A stretch of 64,000 bases of DNA from Bacteroidia bacterium (GCA_030425505.1 JAUIAB010000004.1:62001-126000); one strand, 5' to 3'. Shown: positions 26,674-35,966, counted from the stretch's first letter. Notes: generated by a model from the letters alone, not told the origin. Program-made: numbers and translations.

Positions 26674-27606
26674 ATGAATACATTTGTTAGAGACTTAAAA
26701 CAGGTTTGGAATAGACCAGATGACATGGTGACGAAGTTGATCATAATCAACGTTGTTTTTTTTCTTACCATGTGTGTTCTACTTGTTTTATCTTCATTTA
26801 CCCAGCTACAGCTCCTCTTTCAAGAATATATTTATAATAATATTACTCTCCCTGCAAGCCTTGGTGAGTTTTTATATAAACCCTGGACTTTAATCACCTA
26901 TTTTTTCTCTCATAGCTTTGATGATTTGTTTCACATCATCTTTAATATGCTTGTTTTTTATTGGTTTGGAAGGATTTTCTCAGAGTTTCTAAATGGGAAA
27001 AAGCTACTAGGTTTGTATATTCTTGGAGGAATTGCTGGAGGAGTTGCTTATCTTTTAGCCTATAATCTTTTAAGCTCATTACCAGATAATGCAAGGCTTA
27101 TTGGAGCTTCCGCAAGTGTTTATGCTATAGTTGTAGCAACAGCAGCACTTGTTCCAGACTACAGAATTCACATGCTTTTTATAGGTTCCGTGAAAATCAA
27201 ATATGTTGCTGCTTTCTATATTTTCTTATCTGTTCTAGGAACTATCGGAACCAATGTTGGAGGGAATATAGCTCATCTTGGTGGAGCAATAGCAGGTTTT
27301 ATCTATACAAAGCTTCTGCAAAATGGTACCGATATCGGAAAACCATTTACCGATCTAATCGATAAAATTGGAGCTGCATTTACAAAGAAGCCAACCATTA
27401 AAGTGGTACATAGGAAGGCTAAAAAGACAATTTATGCAGAAACTAAAGCCAGCGCTAATAAAAAAACTAATGTTAATTTCAGCAGCAGTTCTCCAAAACA
27501 AGAAATAATAGATTCTATCCTTGACAAAATTTCTGAAGTAGGCTATGAAAAGTTAACGAAAGAAGAAAAGCAAATTCTTTTTGAGGCTAGCAAAAAAGAT
27601 AAATAG
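26674..27606 (+). CDS. Rhomboid-family protein with C-terminal cytoplasmic tail (second of a pair)
   Basis: This 310-aa protein has the six-segment rhomboid core (SFDDLFHIIFNMLVFYWFG, LIGASASVYAIV, IAHLGGAIAGF). An extra C-terminal region of about 85 aa is lysine-rich and ends in a helical EEKQILFEASKKDK segment. The active-site motif is GASA rather than GASG; the serine and the histidine are both kept, so it is probably active. Only 1 bp separates its stop from the convergent lolA gene. Confidence 0.9.
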   Translation: MNTFVRDLKQVWNRPDDMVTKLIIINVVFFLTMCVLLVLSSFTQLQLLFQEYIYNNITLPASLGEFLYKPWTLITYFFSHSFDDLFHIIFNMLVFYWFGRIFSEFLNGKKLLGLYILGGIAGGVAYLLAYNLLSSLPDNARLIGASASVYAIVVATAALVPDYRIHMLFIGSVKIKYVAAFYIFLSVLGTIGTNVGGNIAHLGGAIAGFIYTKLLQNGTDIGKPFTDLIDKIGAAFTKKPTIKVVHRKAKKTIYAETKASANKKTNVNFSSSSPKQEIIDSILDKISEVGYEKLTKEEKQILFEASKKDK

Positions 27607-27607
27607 A

Positions 27608-28267
27608 CTACCTCAAATCTATTATTTCTACATTAGGATGCTTTTTGGGATCAAACTGGAAAAAACTATCTGCAAGTTTAACATTAGGGTCAAAAGATTG
27701 GATGGTGAAAATAAAGTGCTTTCCATTTCCTTTTTCGAAAGCTTTCCACTTTTTAACTAAGAAGGTTTTTTTGTCGATAAAAAGTCTTAGTTTAAAAAAA
27801 GAAATATCTGACCTATCCGGGTCTTCAGGAGATAAATCAATGACATATAAACCCTTACCCCTACTATTTTTATCCTCTACGAAAACGTACTTAAAGCTTT
27901 TATCGTACGATTCCAGAATATCTTTTGGCGTTTGAAACATGCTCCCTCCTTCTTGGTTAGCTACATCCAAATTTACTTCCTCCAAATCTTTTAGAAATGT
28001 CCAAACATTTTTCCCATCATTGTACACCGTCTGCCCTTCAAAGTCTAATCGGTACATTTCGTCTTTTACTGCAACTTCTAATAAAAGACTATCAAAAATT
28101 CCTTTCCCATTTATATACACTTTCTGCTCTACAGACGCTTTGAAAGATGTTATTTCGCTATATTTTTTAGACGCTTTATCTAAAACTTCTTTAGCCTTTT
28201 CATCTTTTTGAGCGTGAAGGTTAAAAAGAAGTGTAATGAATAGTATAGCTGTGCTTAAAATTCTCAT
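27608..28267 (-). CDS. lolA: Outer-membrane lipoprotein carrier protein LolA
   Basis: LolA carries lipoproteins across the periplasm from the LolCDE complex. This 219-aa protein has a signal peptide (about 1-19, ending LHAQ) and a LolA half-barrel: FKASVEQKVYINGKGIFDS, YRLDFEGQTVYNDGKNVWTF and FDPKKHPNVEIIDLR at the end. It lies downstream of ftsK on the same strand; ftsK-lolA is a recurring gene order in this phylum. The gap of 162 bp allows either co-transcription or its own promoter. Confidence 0.9.
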   Translation of the reverse strand: MRILSTAILFITLLFNLHAQKDEKAKEVLDKASKKYSEITSFKASVEQKVYINGKGIFDSLLLEVAVKDEMYRLDFEGQTVYNDGKNVWTFLKDLEEVNLDVANQEGGSMFQTPKDILESYDKSFKYVFVEDKNSRGKGLYVIDLSPEDPDRSDISFFKLRLFIDKKTFLVKKWKAFEKGNGKHFIFTIQSFDPNVKLADSFFQFDPKKHPNVEIIDLR

Positions 28268-28429
28268 ATTCCATCAAAAATTGTCTTTCAAATAACTAAT
28301 CAATTAACGACTAATCAAAGCGGTTTAGTATTATATAAAGTTTGTTAATTTAATTTCATAAATTATATATTTTGTTGCCAACAGTCAAACATTTGCCAAT
28401 ATTTCTCATGGACTCCAAGTAAAAAAACT

Positions 28430-30898
28430 CTAGCTCTGATTATCAAGGTCTCCTAATACTTTCTCCAATTCATACTCATCATGTATTAACACCTGGCGAG
28501 CTTTACTTCCCTCAAAAGGACCTACAATTCCAGCTGCCTCTAATTGATCTATTATTCTTCCTGCTCTGTTGTAACCAAGGCTCAATTTTCTCTGAATCAA
28601 TGAGGTACTTCCTTGCTGATGAGTAACCAGTAGCTTCGCAGCCGCTTCAAAATAATCATCTCTTTTACTTAAGTCTACATCTAGTGCATCTTTTTCCTCC
28701 CCTTCGTATTCAGGTAGCAAATAAGCAGTCTCATATCCTCTTTGACTACCAATATATTCACAAATATTTTCTACTTCTTCTGTATCTACAAAAGCACACT
28801 GCAAACGAATAATTTCTGAACTATTTGATAGAAGCATATCCCCCATCCCAATAAGTTGCTCTGCACCACCAGTATCTAAAATTGTTCTAGAGTCTATTTT
28901 TGAAGAAACTTTGAAGGATAGCCTGGCAGGGAAGTTTGCTTTAATAATACCAGTAATAACATCAACAGATGGTCTTTGCGTAGCAATGATTAAATGAATA
29001 CCAATAGCTCTTGCTAGCTGAGCTAGTCTGGCTATGGGAAGCTCTACTTCCTTACCCGCTGTCATCATTAAATCTGCAAGTTCATCTACAACTAAGACAA
29101 TATATGGTAAAAAACGATGACCTTTTTCTGGATTTAATCTTCTTTGTTTAAATTTTTCGTTGTACTCTTTGATGTTTCTACACCCTGCTTCTTTGAGAAG
29201 GTTGTATCGCATATCCATTTCTATGCAAAGGGAGTTGAGTACGTTCACTGCTTTGGTTGTATCAGTGATAATACTTTCTTCTGCATCTGGTAAAGCTGCT
29301 AAAAAGTGTCGTTCTATCTTATCAAATAATGCCAGTTCTACCTTTTTTGGGTCAATTAGAACTAGTTTTAGCTCTGAAGGATGTTTTTTGTATAAAAGTG
29401 ATGTTAAAATAATATTTAAACCCACAGATTTACCCTGACCTGTTGCTCCCGCCATTAGCAGGTGAGGCATTTTTGCCAAATCTGTGATAAACACTTCATT
29501 GGAGATAGTCTTACCAAGAGCGATAGGAAGTTCTTTACTAATATTTTTAAACTTATCAGTTGAAATGAGAGAACTAATAGGCACCATCTCTCTATTTTTA
29601 TTTGGCACTTCTATACCTATTGTCCCTTTTCCAGGTATTGGCGCAATAATTCGTATTCCAAGAGCAGATAAACTTAATGCTATATCGTCTTCCAGACTTC
29701 TAATCTTCGAGATTTTAATTCCAACATCAGGAACTATTTCATAAAGGGTGACTGTAGGACCTATTGTTGCTTTTATGGAGGTAATTCCAATTTTGAAATG
29801 ACTTAGTGTCTGAATTATCTTTTCCTTATTTTCTTCTAGTTCTTCTTTGGTTACCTTTATTCTACTATCTCCATGATTGCTTAGTAACTCCAAAGTTGGA
29901 TATTTGTATACAGACAAATCAAGCTTAGGATCATAGTAGTCTGTGTCTTCGACAGCAAGCACATCGCTATCTACTTCTTGTGTATCTTCTATTTCTTTTG
30001 CACTAACTGATTCCAGTTCTGTTTCTGTTGGAATGTTTTCTTCTACAGTAAACTCTATTTCTTTTGTCTTGTCTTTTTTAGGTTCACTTTTGTTTGTTTT
30101 AGAAAAGTCTCCCAAATCTAAATCCAAGCTATTTGTCTGTAGTTTATTATCCTCTAAATTATCTTTTTGCTCTTTTTTAGTTTTAAGATCTTCTCCTTCA
30201 TCGTAGTCATACTCTTCTTCCTCCTCTTTTGTTTCTTTGAGTTTTAATCTTCTTTTTGTCAAGCTCAAAAACTCTGACCAATGTTGAAGCCTAAAGAAAT
30301 ATACTGCAAATACTGCAAAGGCAAGAATTAAGACTAAAATTGTTCCCCAACCAGCAAACTTATCGAAAAAGACGGCCAGCTTATATCCAAGATGCCCACA
30401 TAAAAAGCCTATGATTACTGGTTTTGAGCTTATTTCTACTATATAGCCCAATAACAAGCTAGTCCACATTGTAAAAAATAGAAGAAGTGCTGTGGACTTA
30501 TGCCACTCTAAAAATCTTTTCCTGGTAATTAATGCGTAGCCTTCATGAATAAAGTAAGGTCCTATAAATATTGCTGATATACCTACCAAACGGTAAATAA
30601 AATAATGCGCTAGCCATGCTCCTGCAACACCAAACCAGTTATCTACTACGACAGAAGATCTTAGCACCTCGTTCCATGAAAAAGACTCGACAACACTCTG
30701 GTCGGGCCTTCCAGTTATGAGAAAGGAAACTATAGATAAGAATAAGAAAAGCCCAAAAAGAATCATAGCTAGACCACTTGCCAAAGTGAACCTTTTGTCT
30801 TTCCAAAAAGGAATGCCTGGCTTTGTAGCACGCTTCTTTATCGTCTTTTTTGTGCTTGTCTTTTTTGTCTCTTTGAATCTATTTTCTCTAACGGACAT
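28430..30898 (-). CDS. ftsK: DNA translocase FtsK
   Basis: FtsK pumps chromosome ends through the division septum. This 822-aa protein has four N-terminal transmembrane segments (about 35-205) and an acidic linker of about 130 residues (EEEEYDYDEGEDLKTKK onward). The motor has Walker A GATGQGKS near residue 480 and Walker B IVLVVDELADLMM. The C-terminal gamma winged helix (LVTHQQGSTSLIQRKLSLGYNRAGRIIDQLE) binds KOPS-type DNA. The linker is shorter than in E. coli, so the protein is of the SpoIIIE size class. LolA follows it. Confidence 0.97.
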   Translation of the reverse strand: MSVRENRFKETKKTSTKKTIKKRATKPGIPFWKDKRFTLASGLAMILFGLFLFLSIVSFLITGRPDQSVVESFSWNEVLRSSVVVDNWFGVAGAWLAHYFIYRLVGISAIFIGPYFIHEGYALITRKRFLEWHKSTALLLFFTMWTSLLLGYIVEISSKPVIIGFLCGHLGYKLAVFFDKFAGWGTILVLILAFAVFAVYFFRLQHWSEFLSLTKRRLKLKETKEEEEEYDYDEGEDLKTKKEQKDNLEDNKLQTNSLDLDLGDFSKTNKSEPKKDKTKEIEFTVEENIPTETELESVSAKEIEDTQEVDSDVLAVEDTDYYDPKLDLSVYKYPTLELLSNHGDSRIKVTKEELEENKEKIIQTLSHFKIGITSIKATIGPTVTLYEIVPDVGIKISKIRSLEDDIALSLSALGIRIIAPIPGKGTIGIEVPNKNREMVPISSLISTDKFKNISKELPIALGKTISNEVFITDLAKMPHLLMAGATGQGKSVGLNIILTSLLYKKHPSELKLVLIDPKKVELALFDKIERHFLAALPDAEESIITDTTKAVNVLNSLCIEMDMRYNLLKEAGCRNIKEYNEKFKQRRLNPEKGHRFLPYIVLVVDELADLMMTAGKEVELPIARLAQLARAIGIHLIIATQRPSVDVITGIIKANFPARLSFKVSSKIDSRTILDTGGAEQLIGMGDMLLSNSSEIIRLQCAFVDTEEVENICEYIGSQRGYETAYLLPEYEGEEKDALDVDLSKRDDYFEAAAKLLVTHQQGSTSLIQRKLSLGYNRAGRIIDQLEAAGIVGPFEGSKARQVLIHDEYELEKVLGDLDNQS

Positions 30899-31121
30899 AA
30901 GCTTTTGTCCCAGTAATTGGTACTATCAAAAATATAAAGGTTATTACAATTTATATGAAATCTATGAGATAATTTACGTAGAATAGTAGTAAGTACATAA
31001 TTATTTGCAGTGTAGCCTTTTCTTTATGAAATTAATTTAACGTCTTCAATGTAAACCTACTTATGACACCTTCTACTGAGCTAAGTTATAAATTATTAAC
31101 TTCGGTGCTTTACTATATGAA

Positions 31122-31814
31122 ATGAAAATAACAGGACAAGAACTTTATACTAAACTGGTAAATGACTATAAAATAATTGGTGAGAAAGGAGTGATCAATT
31201 TTTCACTCAAAGATTTGACTATTTCTGTTGAAACAAAAGATACTGTAGGAAATTTGCTGCAAGAATGGTTAAAAGCTTGGATGGCAAAAGAAAGTATTGA
31301 CTTTGAGGAAAATACTAACTCACAAACTTTTCCCGACTTCTATCTGGATAGAGAAGATAAAAAAAATGGTCTCTTAGAAGTAAAATCTTTCGACTGGCAA
31401 CGTGGTCCTGGTTTTGATTTGGCTAACTTTGATTCTTACTGCAATTCTCTACTTGAAAACGCGTATAGAATTGATTCCTACTATTTGATTCTAGCCTATC
31501 AAATGGAGGGCAGTCAAATCACTATAAAAAATGTTTGGCTAAAAAGGATTTGGGAGCTTTCATGCTCAAGTAGCACCTATCCAATAAAAGTACAGGAGAA
31601 AAAACAAGTAATATATAACCTCAGACCAGGAACATGGTATTCTGAAAGATCAAAATTTAAGCCTTTTTCAAGCAAAGAAGAATTTCTTTCTGCTCTTAAT
31701 GAAACCCGATACCAATATCCACAGACAAGACATAATAATGGTCATTGGCTAAAGAAAGTTTTAAAGAATTACGAAACACATACAGGCATTTCTTTGAATA
31801 TAAAATCAGTTTGA
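31122..31814 (+). CDS. Type II restriction endonuclease, NgoBV/NlaIV family
   Basis: This 230-aa protein matches the NgoBV endonuclease family as I recall it. It has a PD-(D/E)xK catalytic core: PDFYLD with Asp72, then LLEVKSFDW with Glu86 and Lys88. The family cuts GGNNCC, so that site is predicted by homology only. Its 3' end overlaps by 46 bp the end of the convergent C5 methyltransferase gene. This tail-to-tail arrangement is a complete restriction-modification pair. ftsK lies on one side and the DUF6471 gene on the other. Confidence 0.85.
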   Translation: MKITGQELYTKLVNDYKIIGEKGVINFSLKDLTISVETKDTVGNLLQEWLKAWMAKESIDFEENTNSQTFPDFYLDREDKKNGLLEVKSFDWQRGPGFDLANFDSYCNSLLENAYRIDSYYLILAYQMEGSQITIKNVWLKRIWELSCSSSTYPIKVQEKKQVIYNLRPGTWYSERSKFKPFSSKEEFLSALNETRYQYPQTRHNNGHWLKKVLKNYETHTGISLNIKSV

Positions 31815-33127
31815 TTAGCTAGTGTATTTGCTATTCTACTAGCTACAAACTCAACTACTGGAACTGCAACAGTGTTACCTAATAAATCAAAGGCATCACT
31901 CTCTTTGACTGGTATTTCATACCACTCTGGGTAACCAAACAAACGTAAGCCTTCTCTGATTGTCAGTCTTCTTAAGCCATTTCCATCAGGCACAGCAAGC
32001 CTAGACACATCTGTAGCTACCAAGGTTGGTGCAATATCATTCGGGTCTAAAATCTTGTTAATTTCAAAACTCAGCTTACCAGTAATAATATTGTAACCTT
32101 TAGGTTTTGCCTCATCAAATACGCGGTATGATCTTATACCTTCTATAGCTTTCTCTTTAACTAATTTTTTTGGGTGCTCTAGTTTTAAATAGCCTTTAAC
32201 TACAAGATCGTCTAGCATTCTTTTTAAAATTTCTTTTGGCTGGCTGATGAATGTATTTATTTGTTCTAATGTTAATGGCATTCCATCCATCCAGTCAATT
32301 CCTATTTCAACAGCCCAGTGCTTCTTCCTTCTTTCTTTGAATAGCTTATTCAATAAATGGTATTGCTCCTCAGAAACTTCTCCTTTTAGACTAATGTCCC
32401 AACTATGAATATTATTATCTCCTCCTCTTTTATCTTTAATTGATTTTCCATATAAATCTTTGATATCAAAACGTGACAACAGTTTTCTTGTAAAACTAGA
32501 ATCAAGCACTTTAAGTCCTTTATCTAAAATGCTATCTAAATTGCTAAATTTCTTCTTATTTGCCTCTAAATCAATCTGCTCTCTTTTAGTTCCTACAATA
32601 AAGATTCTTTTCCTAGACTGAGGCAATCCAAACTCAAGCGCATCAAAAACTTTCCAGGTAACTCTATACCCTAAATCTGATTCAAGCGTATGTATTATCG
32701 TAGAAAGCGTTCGACCTATTTTATCACCTTTATTCTCTATATCGTGCTTTACAAGCCCTTCAACATTTTCAAGAATAAAACCATAGGGTTTTTTATTTCT
32801 TAAAATCCTTTCGATTTCAAAAAACAATGTACCTCTAGTATCTAAAAAGCCATGTCTTTTTCCACCTGAACTAAAAGGTTGACATGGAAACCCTCCCAAT
32901 AGAAAGTCAAAATCAGGTATAAACTCATTTCTTATTTCAAAAATATCACCTGCCAAAAAATTGTGTTCAAAATTGTGCTTTAATGCTTTAACTGCATACG
33001 GTTTTATTTCTGAAGTCATTACACATTCAGTCTTAAAGCCAAGGCGATTAAAAGCATTTTCGAAGCCTAATCTAATACCACCAAGGCCTGCAAATAAATC
33101 AATGAATTTGATTTTTTCACTTTCCAT
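31769..33127 (-). CDS. DNA (cytosine-5-)-methyltransferase
   Basis: This 452-aa enzyme methylates C5 of cytosine and protects against the neighbouring endonuclease. Conserved motifs are in order: I FIDLFAGLGGIRLGFE (about 8-23), IV GGFPCQPFSSGG with catalytic Cys82, VI ENVEGL (about 119), VIII QSRKRIFIVG, and X near the C-terminus (ALLGNTV-like DLLGNTVAVPVV). A large target-recognition region lies between VIII and IX. The ATG at 33127 is preferred over an upstream Met; it overlaps the end of the DUF6471 gene by 11 bp, which suggests translational coupling. Confidence 0.95.
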   Translation of the reverse strand: MESEKIKFIDLFAGLGGIRLGFENAFNRLGFKTECVMTSEIKPYAVKALKHNFEHNFLAGDIFEIRNEFIPDFDFLLGGFPCQPFSSGGKRHGFLDTRGTLFFEIERILRNKKPYGFILENVEGLVKHDIENKGDKIGRTLSTIIHTLESDLGYRVTWKVFDALEFGLPQSRKRIFIVGTKREQIDLEANKKKFSNLDSILDKGLKVLDSSFTRKLLSRFDIKDLYGKSIKDKRGGDNNIHSWDISLKGEVSEEQYHLLNKLFKERRKKHWAVEIGIDWMDGMPLTLEQINTFISQPKEILKRMLDDLVVKGYLKLEHPKKLVKEKAIEGIRSYRVFDEAKPKGYNIITGKLSFEINKILDPNDIAPTLVATDVSRLAVPDGNGLRRLTIREGLRLFGYPEWYEIPVKESDAFDLLGNTVAVPVVEFVASRIANTLANQTDFIFKEMPVCVS

Positions 33128-33422
33128 TATTTGATTTCTTATATTCAATATTTGGCTCAGCTGCGATTAAAAAATCAGTATTTATGCTTTCCATTTCTAA
33201 TTTTGAGCAGCCTATTGCTGAAAGACACTGGAGAAAAAAACTTGCACTGAAACTACCTCGACTAATTTTGCTATCAATACTAGCCTTTGTTTCGCATACT
33301 CCAATTTCATTGAGTAGTGTTACTAAGTTGGCATTTGATACCCCTCTTTTTACCAATTCTGACTTTAAGAGTCGTTTAGCTTTATTGTTCCAGTTAGCTA
33401 TCATTGATGTTTTTTTTTGCAA
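33117..33422 (-). CDS. DUF6471 helix-turn-helix-like protein, candidate regulator of the restriction-modification module
   Basis: This 101-aa protein has a helical N-terminal two thirds (KAKRLLKSELVKRGVSNANLVTLLNEIG, then ASIDSKISRGSFSASFFLQCLSAIG). That region has the spacing of an XRE-type helix-turn-helix and matches DUF6471 as I know it. Its stop overlaps the methyltransferase start by 11 bp. Position and fold suggest it controls methyltransferase or endonuclease levels, as C-proteins do in other systems. DNA binding is inferred. Confidence 0.75.
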   Translation of the reverse strand: MQKKTSMIANWNNKAKRLLKSELVKRGVSNANLVTLLNEIGVCETKASIDSKISRGSFSASFFLQCLSAIGCSKLEMESINTDFLIAAEPNIEYKKSNNGK

Positions 33423-33487
33423 TTATGTAAATATTTTATCATATATGAAAATGATTTATTATAAATAAAACTATTATCTTGCTTATA

Positions 33488-33607
33488 GCATGACCTGCAT
33501 CCTAGGCAAAGAGGTGAAAGACAAGACCGACGTGGGTTTTGTGAGGGCAGGCTTGGCTCACCGGGAAGGGCTTGAGGAAGGATGCCCTATTTATTATTGC
33601 TTTTTTG
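33488..33607 (+). ncRNA. Structured RNA candidate, copy 1 (6S-like architecture)
   Basis: GCATCCT (33497-33503) pairs with AGGATGC (33579-33585) to close an 89-nt element. A 9-nt left and 16-nt right internal loop follow, then inner stems GGTGA (33513-33517) with TCACC (33558-33562) and CAAG (33522-33525) with CTTG (33552-33555). A T-rich run, TATTTATTATTGCTTTTTT, comes after. The element is richer in G and C than its surroundings. Its apical part (CGACGTGGG, TTGTG) is shared with 53745-53836. The closing stem, large asymmetric bubble and inner stem resemble a compact 6S RNA, but the family is not verified. Confidence 0.6.
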
Positions 33608-33643
33608 AAGGCAGGGATCGCCAGCAGTTCTCTAAATTCTGAC

Positions 33644-33651
33644 TATTTTTG
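33644..33651 (+). promoter_or_regulatory. Bacteroidota-type -7 element upstream of miaB
   Basis: TATTTTTG matches the TAnnTTTG consensus, and TACTTTGA right after it is a near match. No good TTG element lies 19-21 bp upstream. It ends 18 bp before the miaB ATG, so the leader would be very short. Confidence 0.4.
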
Positions 33652-33669
33652 TACTTTGATTCGTTGGTT

Positions 33670-35118
33670 ATGACTTTAGTTAAAGAAGGATTGGTATCCA
33701 AAAAGGAAGTTCAAACATGTGGGTTTAAGGTTTCTGAAGACTCTACAGAGAAAAGAGAAAGAAGCTTGTATATAGAAAGTTATGGTTGTCAGATGAACTT
33801 TTCTGATAGCGAGATTGTAGCTTCTATCTTGGAAAAGCAAGGGTTTGGAACAACTTCTAATGTTGAAAATGCAGATTTAATATTTATCAATACCTGCTCT
33901 ATCAGAGAAAAGGCGGAGCAAACGGTCAGAAATAGGTTGAATCATTTTAATGGGTTAAAAAAAAGGAAGCCTTCTCTTATTGTCGGGGTATTGGGTTGTA
34001 TGGCTGAAAGGCTTAAGTCTAAGTTTTTGGAAGAAGAAAAAATCGTCGATTTGGTTGTTGGTCCTGATGCATACCGAGATTTACCTAAATTGGTCTCTGA
34101 AGTAGACGATGGCAGAAAAGCAGTTAATGTTTTCCTATCAAGGGAAGAAACGTATGCGGATATTACTCCAGTTCGTTTGAACTCTAACGGAGTAACTGCT
34201 TTTATTTCGATCATGAGAGGCTGTGATAATATGTGTTCTTTTTGTGTGGTTCCTTTTACCAGAGGAAGGGAAAGAAGCCGATCGCCACAGTCTATTATTG
34301 ATGAAGCTAAGGACTTATTTTCTAGGGGCTATCGTGAAGTTACTCTGCTAGGTCAAAATGTTGATTCCTATAAGTGGTCGGAAGAAATAAATAATAAAGC
34401 CAAGCTTGAGAGGTCTGAGGTTAAAGAATGGGTGAATTTTGCCCAGCTTTTGGAAATGGTGGCAAAAGTTAGTCCTGAGTTGAGAGTCAGGTTTTCTACC
34501 TCTCATCCTAAAGACATTACGGATGAGGTTTTGCATACGATGGGAAGGTATGAGAACATTTGTAATTATATTCATTTGCCAGCTCAAAGTGGTAACTCTA
34601 GGATATTGAAACTGATGAACAGAACATATACACGAGAGTGGTATATGAACCGTATAGATGCTATTCGAAATATTTTGGGTGAAGACTGTGGGGTTTCTTC
34701 AGATATGATTGCTGGGTTTTGTACAGAAACTGAAGAGGAGCACAGAGATACTCTTACTTTGATGGATTATGTAAAGTATGATTTTAGTTATATGTTTTAC
34801 TACTCTGAGAGGCCAGGAACCTTAGCTGAAAAGAAGTATGAGGATGATATTCTTTTGGAGGTTAAAAAGCGAAGATTGCAGGAGATTATCGATAAACAGC
34901 GGGAAATTTCTTTAGAAAGGAACAAAAGAGATATTGGCAAGACATTTAAGGTTTTGGCAGAAGGCTTTTCTAAAAAGTCTAAAGATTATCTTCAAGGTAG
35001 AAATTCTGCTAATAAGGTTATTGTCTTTCCGAAAGAAAACTACGAGAAAGGTGATTATGTGAATGTTACCGTTGAGAATTGTACTACTGCCACACTAATG
35101 GGAAAAGCTTCTGTTTAA
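33670..35118 (+). CDS. miaB: tRNA (N6-isopentenyl adenosine(37)-C2)-methylthiotransferase
   Basis: MiaB is a radical-SAM enzyme that adds methylthio to i6A37. It has three parts: the UPF0004 domain ([37 protein letters not shown]), the radical-SAM cluster motif [15 protein letters not shown] (CxxxCxxC), and a C-terminal TRAM domain. The ATG at 33670 is chosen over an in-frame TTG at 33649, since that codon lies inside the promoter element. MiaE, which hydroxylates the same base, is encoded at 46356. A terminator follows. Confidence 0.97.
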   Translation: MTLVKEGLVSKKEVQTCGFKVSEDSTEKRERSLYIESYGCQMNFSDSEIVASILEKQGFGTTSNVENADLIFINTCSIREKAEQTVRNRLNHFNGLKKRKPSLIVGVLGCMAERLKSKFLEEEKIVDLVVGPDAYRDLPKLVSEVDDGRKAVNVFLSREETYADITPVRLNSNGVTAFISIMRGCDNMCSFCVVPFTRGRERSRSPQSIIDEAKDLFSRGYREVTLLGQNVDSYKWSEEINNKAKLERSEVKEWVNFAQLLEMVAKVSPELRVRFSTSHPKDITDEVLHTMGRYENICNYIHLPAQSGNSRILKLMNRTYTREWYMNRIDAIRNILGEDCGVSSDMIAGFCTETEEEHRDTLTLMDYVKYDFSYMFYYSERPGTLAEKKYEDDILLEVKKRRLQEIIDKQREISLERNKRDIGKTFKVLAEGFSKKSKDYLQGRNSANKVIVFPKENYEKGDYVNVTVENCTTATLMGKASV

Positions 35119-35137
35119 TCTTTATATGAGAAAAACC

Positions 35138-35174
35138 AAAAGGTTGCCTAAACATTGTAAGCAACCTTTTTCAA
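35138..35174 (+). terminator. Rho-independent terminator after miaB
   Basis: AAAAGGTTGC (35138-35147) pairs with GCAACCTTTT (35161-35170) around a 13-nt loop and runs into a T-tract. It lies 20 bp after the miaB stop. The A-run on the other side would also let it work for the convergent RDD gene only weakly. Confidence 0.75.
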
Positions 35175-35240
35175 TATATTTTGATTTGATTCGAAAACAT
35201 AGAGCGCAACCTTTTATGAAAATAAGAAATTTATTTCTAA

Positions 35241-35966
35241 TTACCTCGTAAGAATTACAAAATCTTTAATTAGTGTCTTCAAAAAATTAATTGGCTTCTT
35301 TTTTATTAAGGCATAATCGACTTCCAAAATGCCACAAATTTTTTTGGCTAATTCGTGGACAACTCCTATGTGTGCCTTATTGGGATAGTTAGCTGCCTGA
35401 TCTACTACATTTTTTATTATTAATAGGTCTTTTTCTGCCAAGTTTTTTACCTGTGGGTAAGTTGGAGTGTATTCTTCCAGGCTTTTTATCTCTAATATAT
35501 CGTCAAGAGAAAACTTGTTAGATGTGGCTACGCGGATAATTACCGTGCCTGCCAGCATATCTCCCAGTCTCTGATTCTTATCTGAGAAAAAGATGAATAT
35601 AGTTGCCAAGACTCCTGTACTAAGGTAGTTTTCTAGCAATGCCAAAAATGCTCTGGTAAAGTAGTTATTAATGTCGGGGCGATTTCCATTAAGCTTTATC
35701 ACTTTTATTTTCATAATTTTCTTTCCCCAAGTCTGACCATCCAATAAAATCTCTTGAACTAAAACATATAAAAGAAAGATAGAACTGGATATCACAATAA
35801 TCATTGTGCCCGAAATTCCCACTGATCCCATTGCAAGGGAAAGTGAAAGAATTATAATTCCTATGAAAATTAGATCGATAATTTGAGCTAAAAGTCTTTC
35901 TATCCATTTAGCAAGCTCATACTCTATGGTTACATTATGAGCGGTGGTAATTTCTATCGGTTTCAT
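35241..35966 (-). CDS. RDD-family membrane protein
   Basis: This 241-aa protein has about three hydrophobic segments in the RDD arrangement (WIERLLAQIIDLIFIGIIIL, LLDGQTWGKKIMKIKVI, DKNQRLGDMLAGTVIIRV). The RDD Arg-Asp pattern is replaced by RLLAQIID at the first position, as is common. The C-terminal 90 residues are cytoplasmic and helical. RDD proteins are of uncertain function; some are sodium-proton antiporters. It lies downstream of lysA on the same strand, 25 bp apart. Confidence 0.85.
   Translation of the reverse strand: MKPIEITTAHNVTIEYELAKWIERLLAQIIDLIFIGIIILSLSLAMGSVGISGTMIIVISSSIFLLYVLVQEILLDGQTWGKKIMKIKVIKLNGNRPDINNYFTRAFLALLENYLSTGVLATIFIFFSDKNQRLGDMLAGTVIIRVATSNKFSLDDILEIKSLEEYTPTYPQVKNLAEKDLLIIKNVVDQAANYPNKAHIGVVHELAKKICGILEVDYALIKKKPINFLKTLIKDFVILTR

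Noticed and set aside
33488-33607. SRP RNA, tmRNA or RNase P RNA identity for the structured element
   Set aside because: The conserved SRP tetraloop region (GGTCCGGAAGGAAGC type) is absent, there is no tRNA-like domain with a coding tag, and the element is too short for RNase P RNA.
33649-33669. TTG start for miaB giving seven extra residues
   Set aside because: The codon falls inside the TAnnTTTG promoter element and the added residues are not family-like. The ATG at 33670 is preferred.
34348-34587. Minus-strand frames inside miaB and other strong genes
   Set aside because: They are antisense shadows with no start context or recognisable domain.
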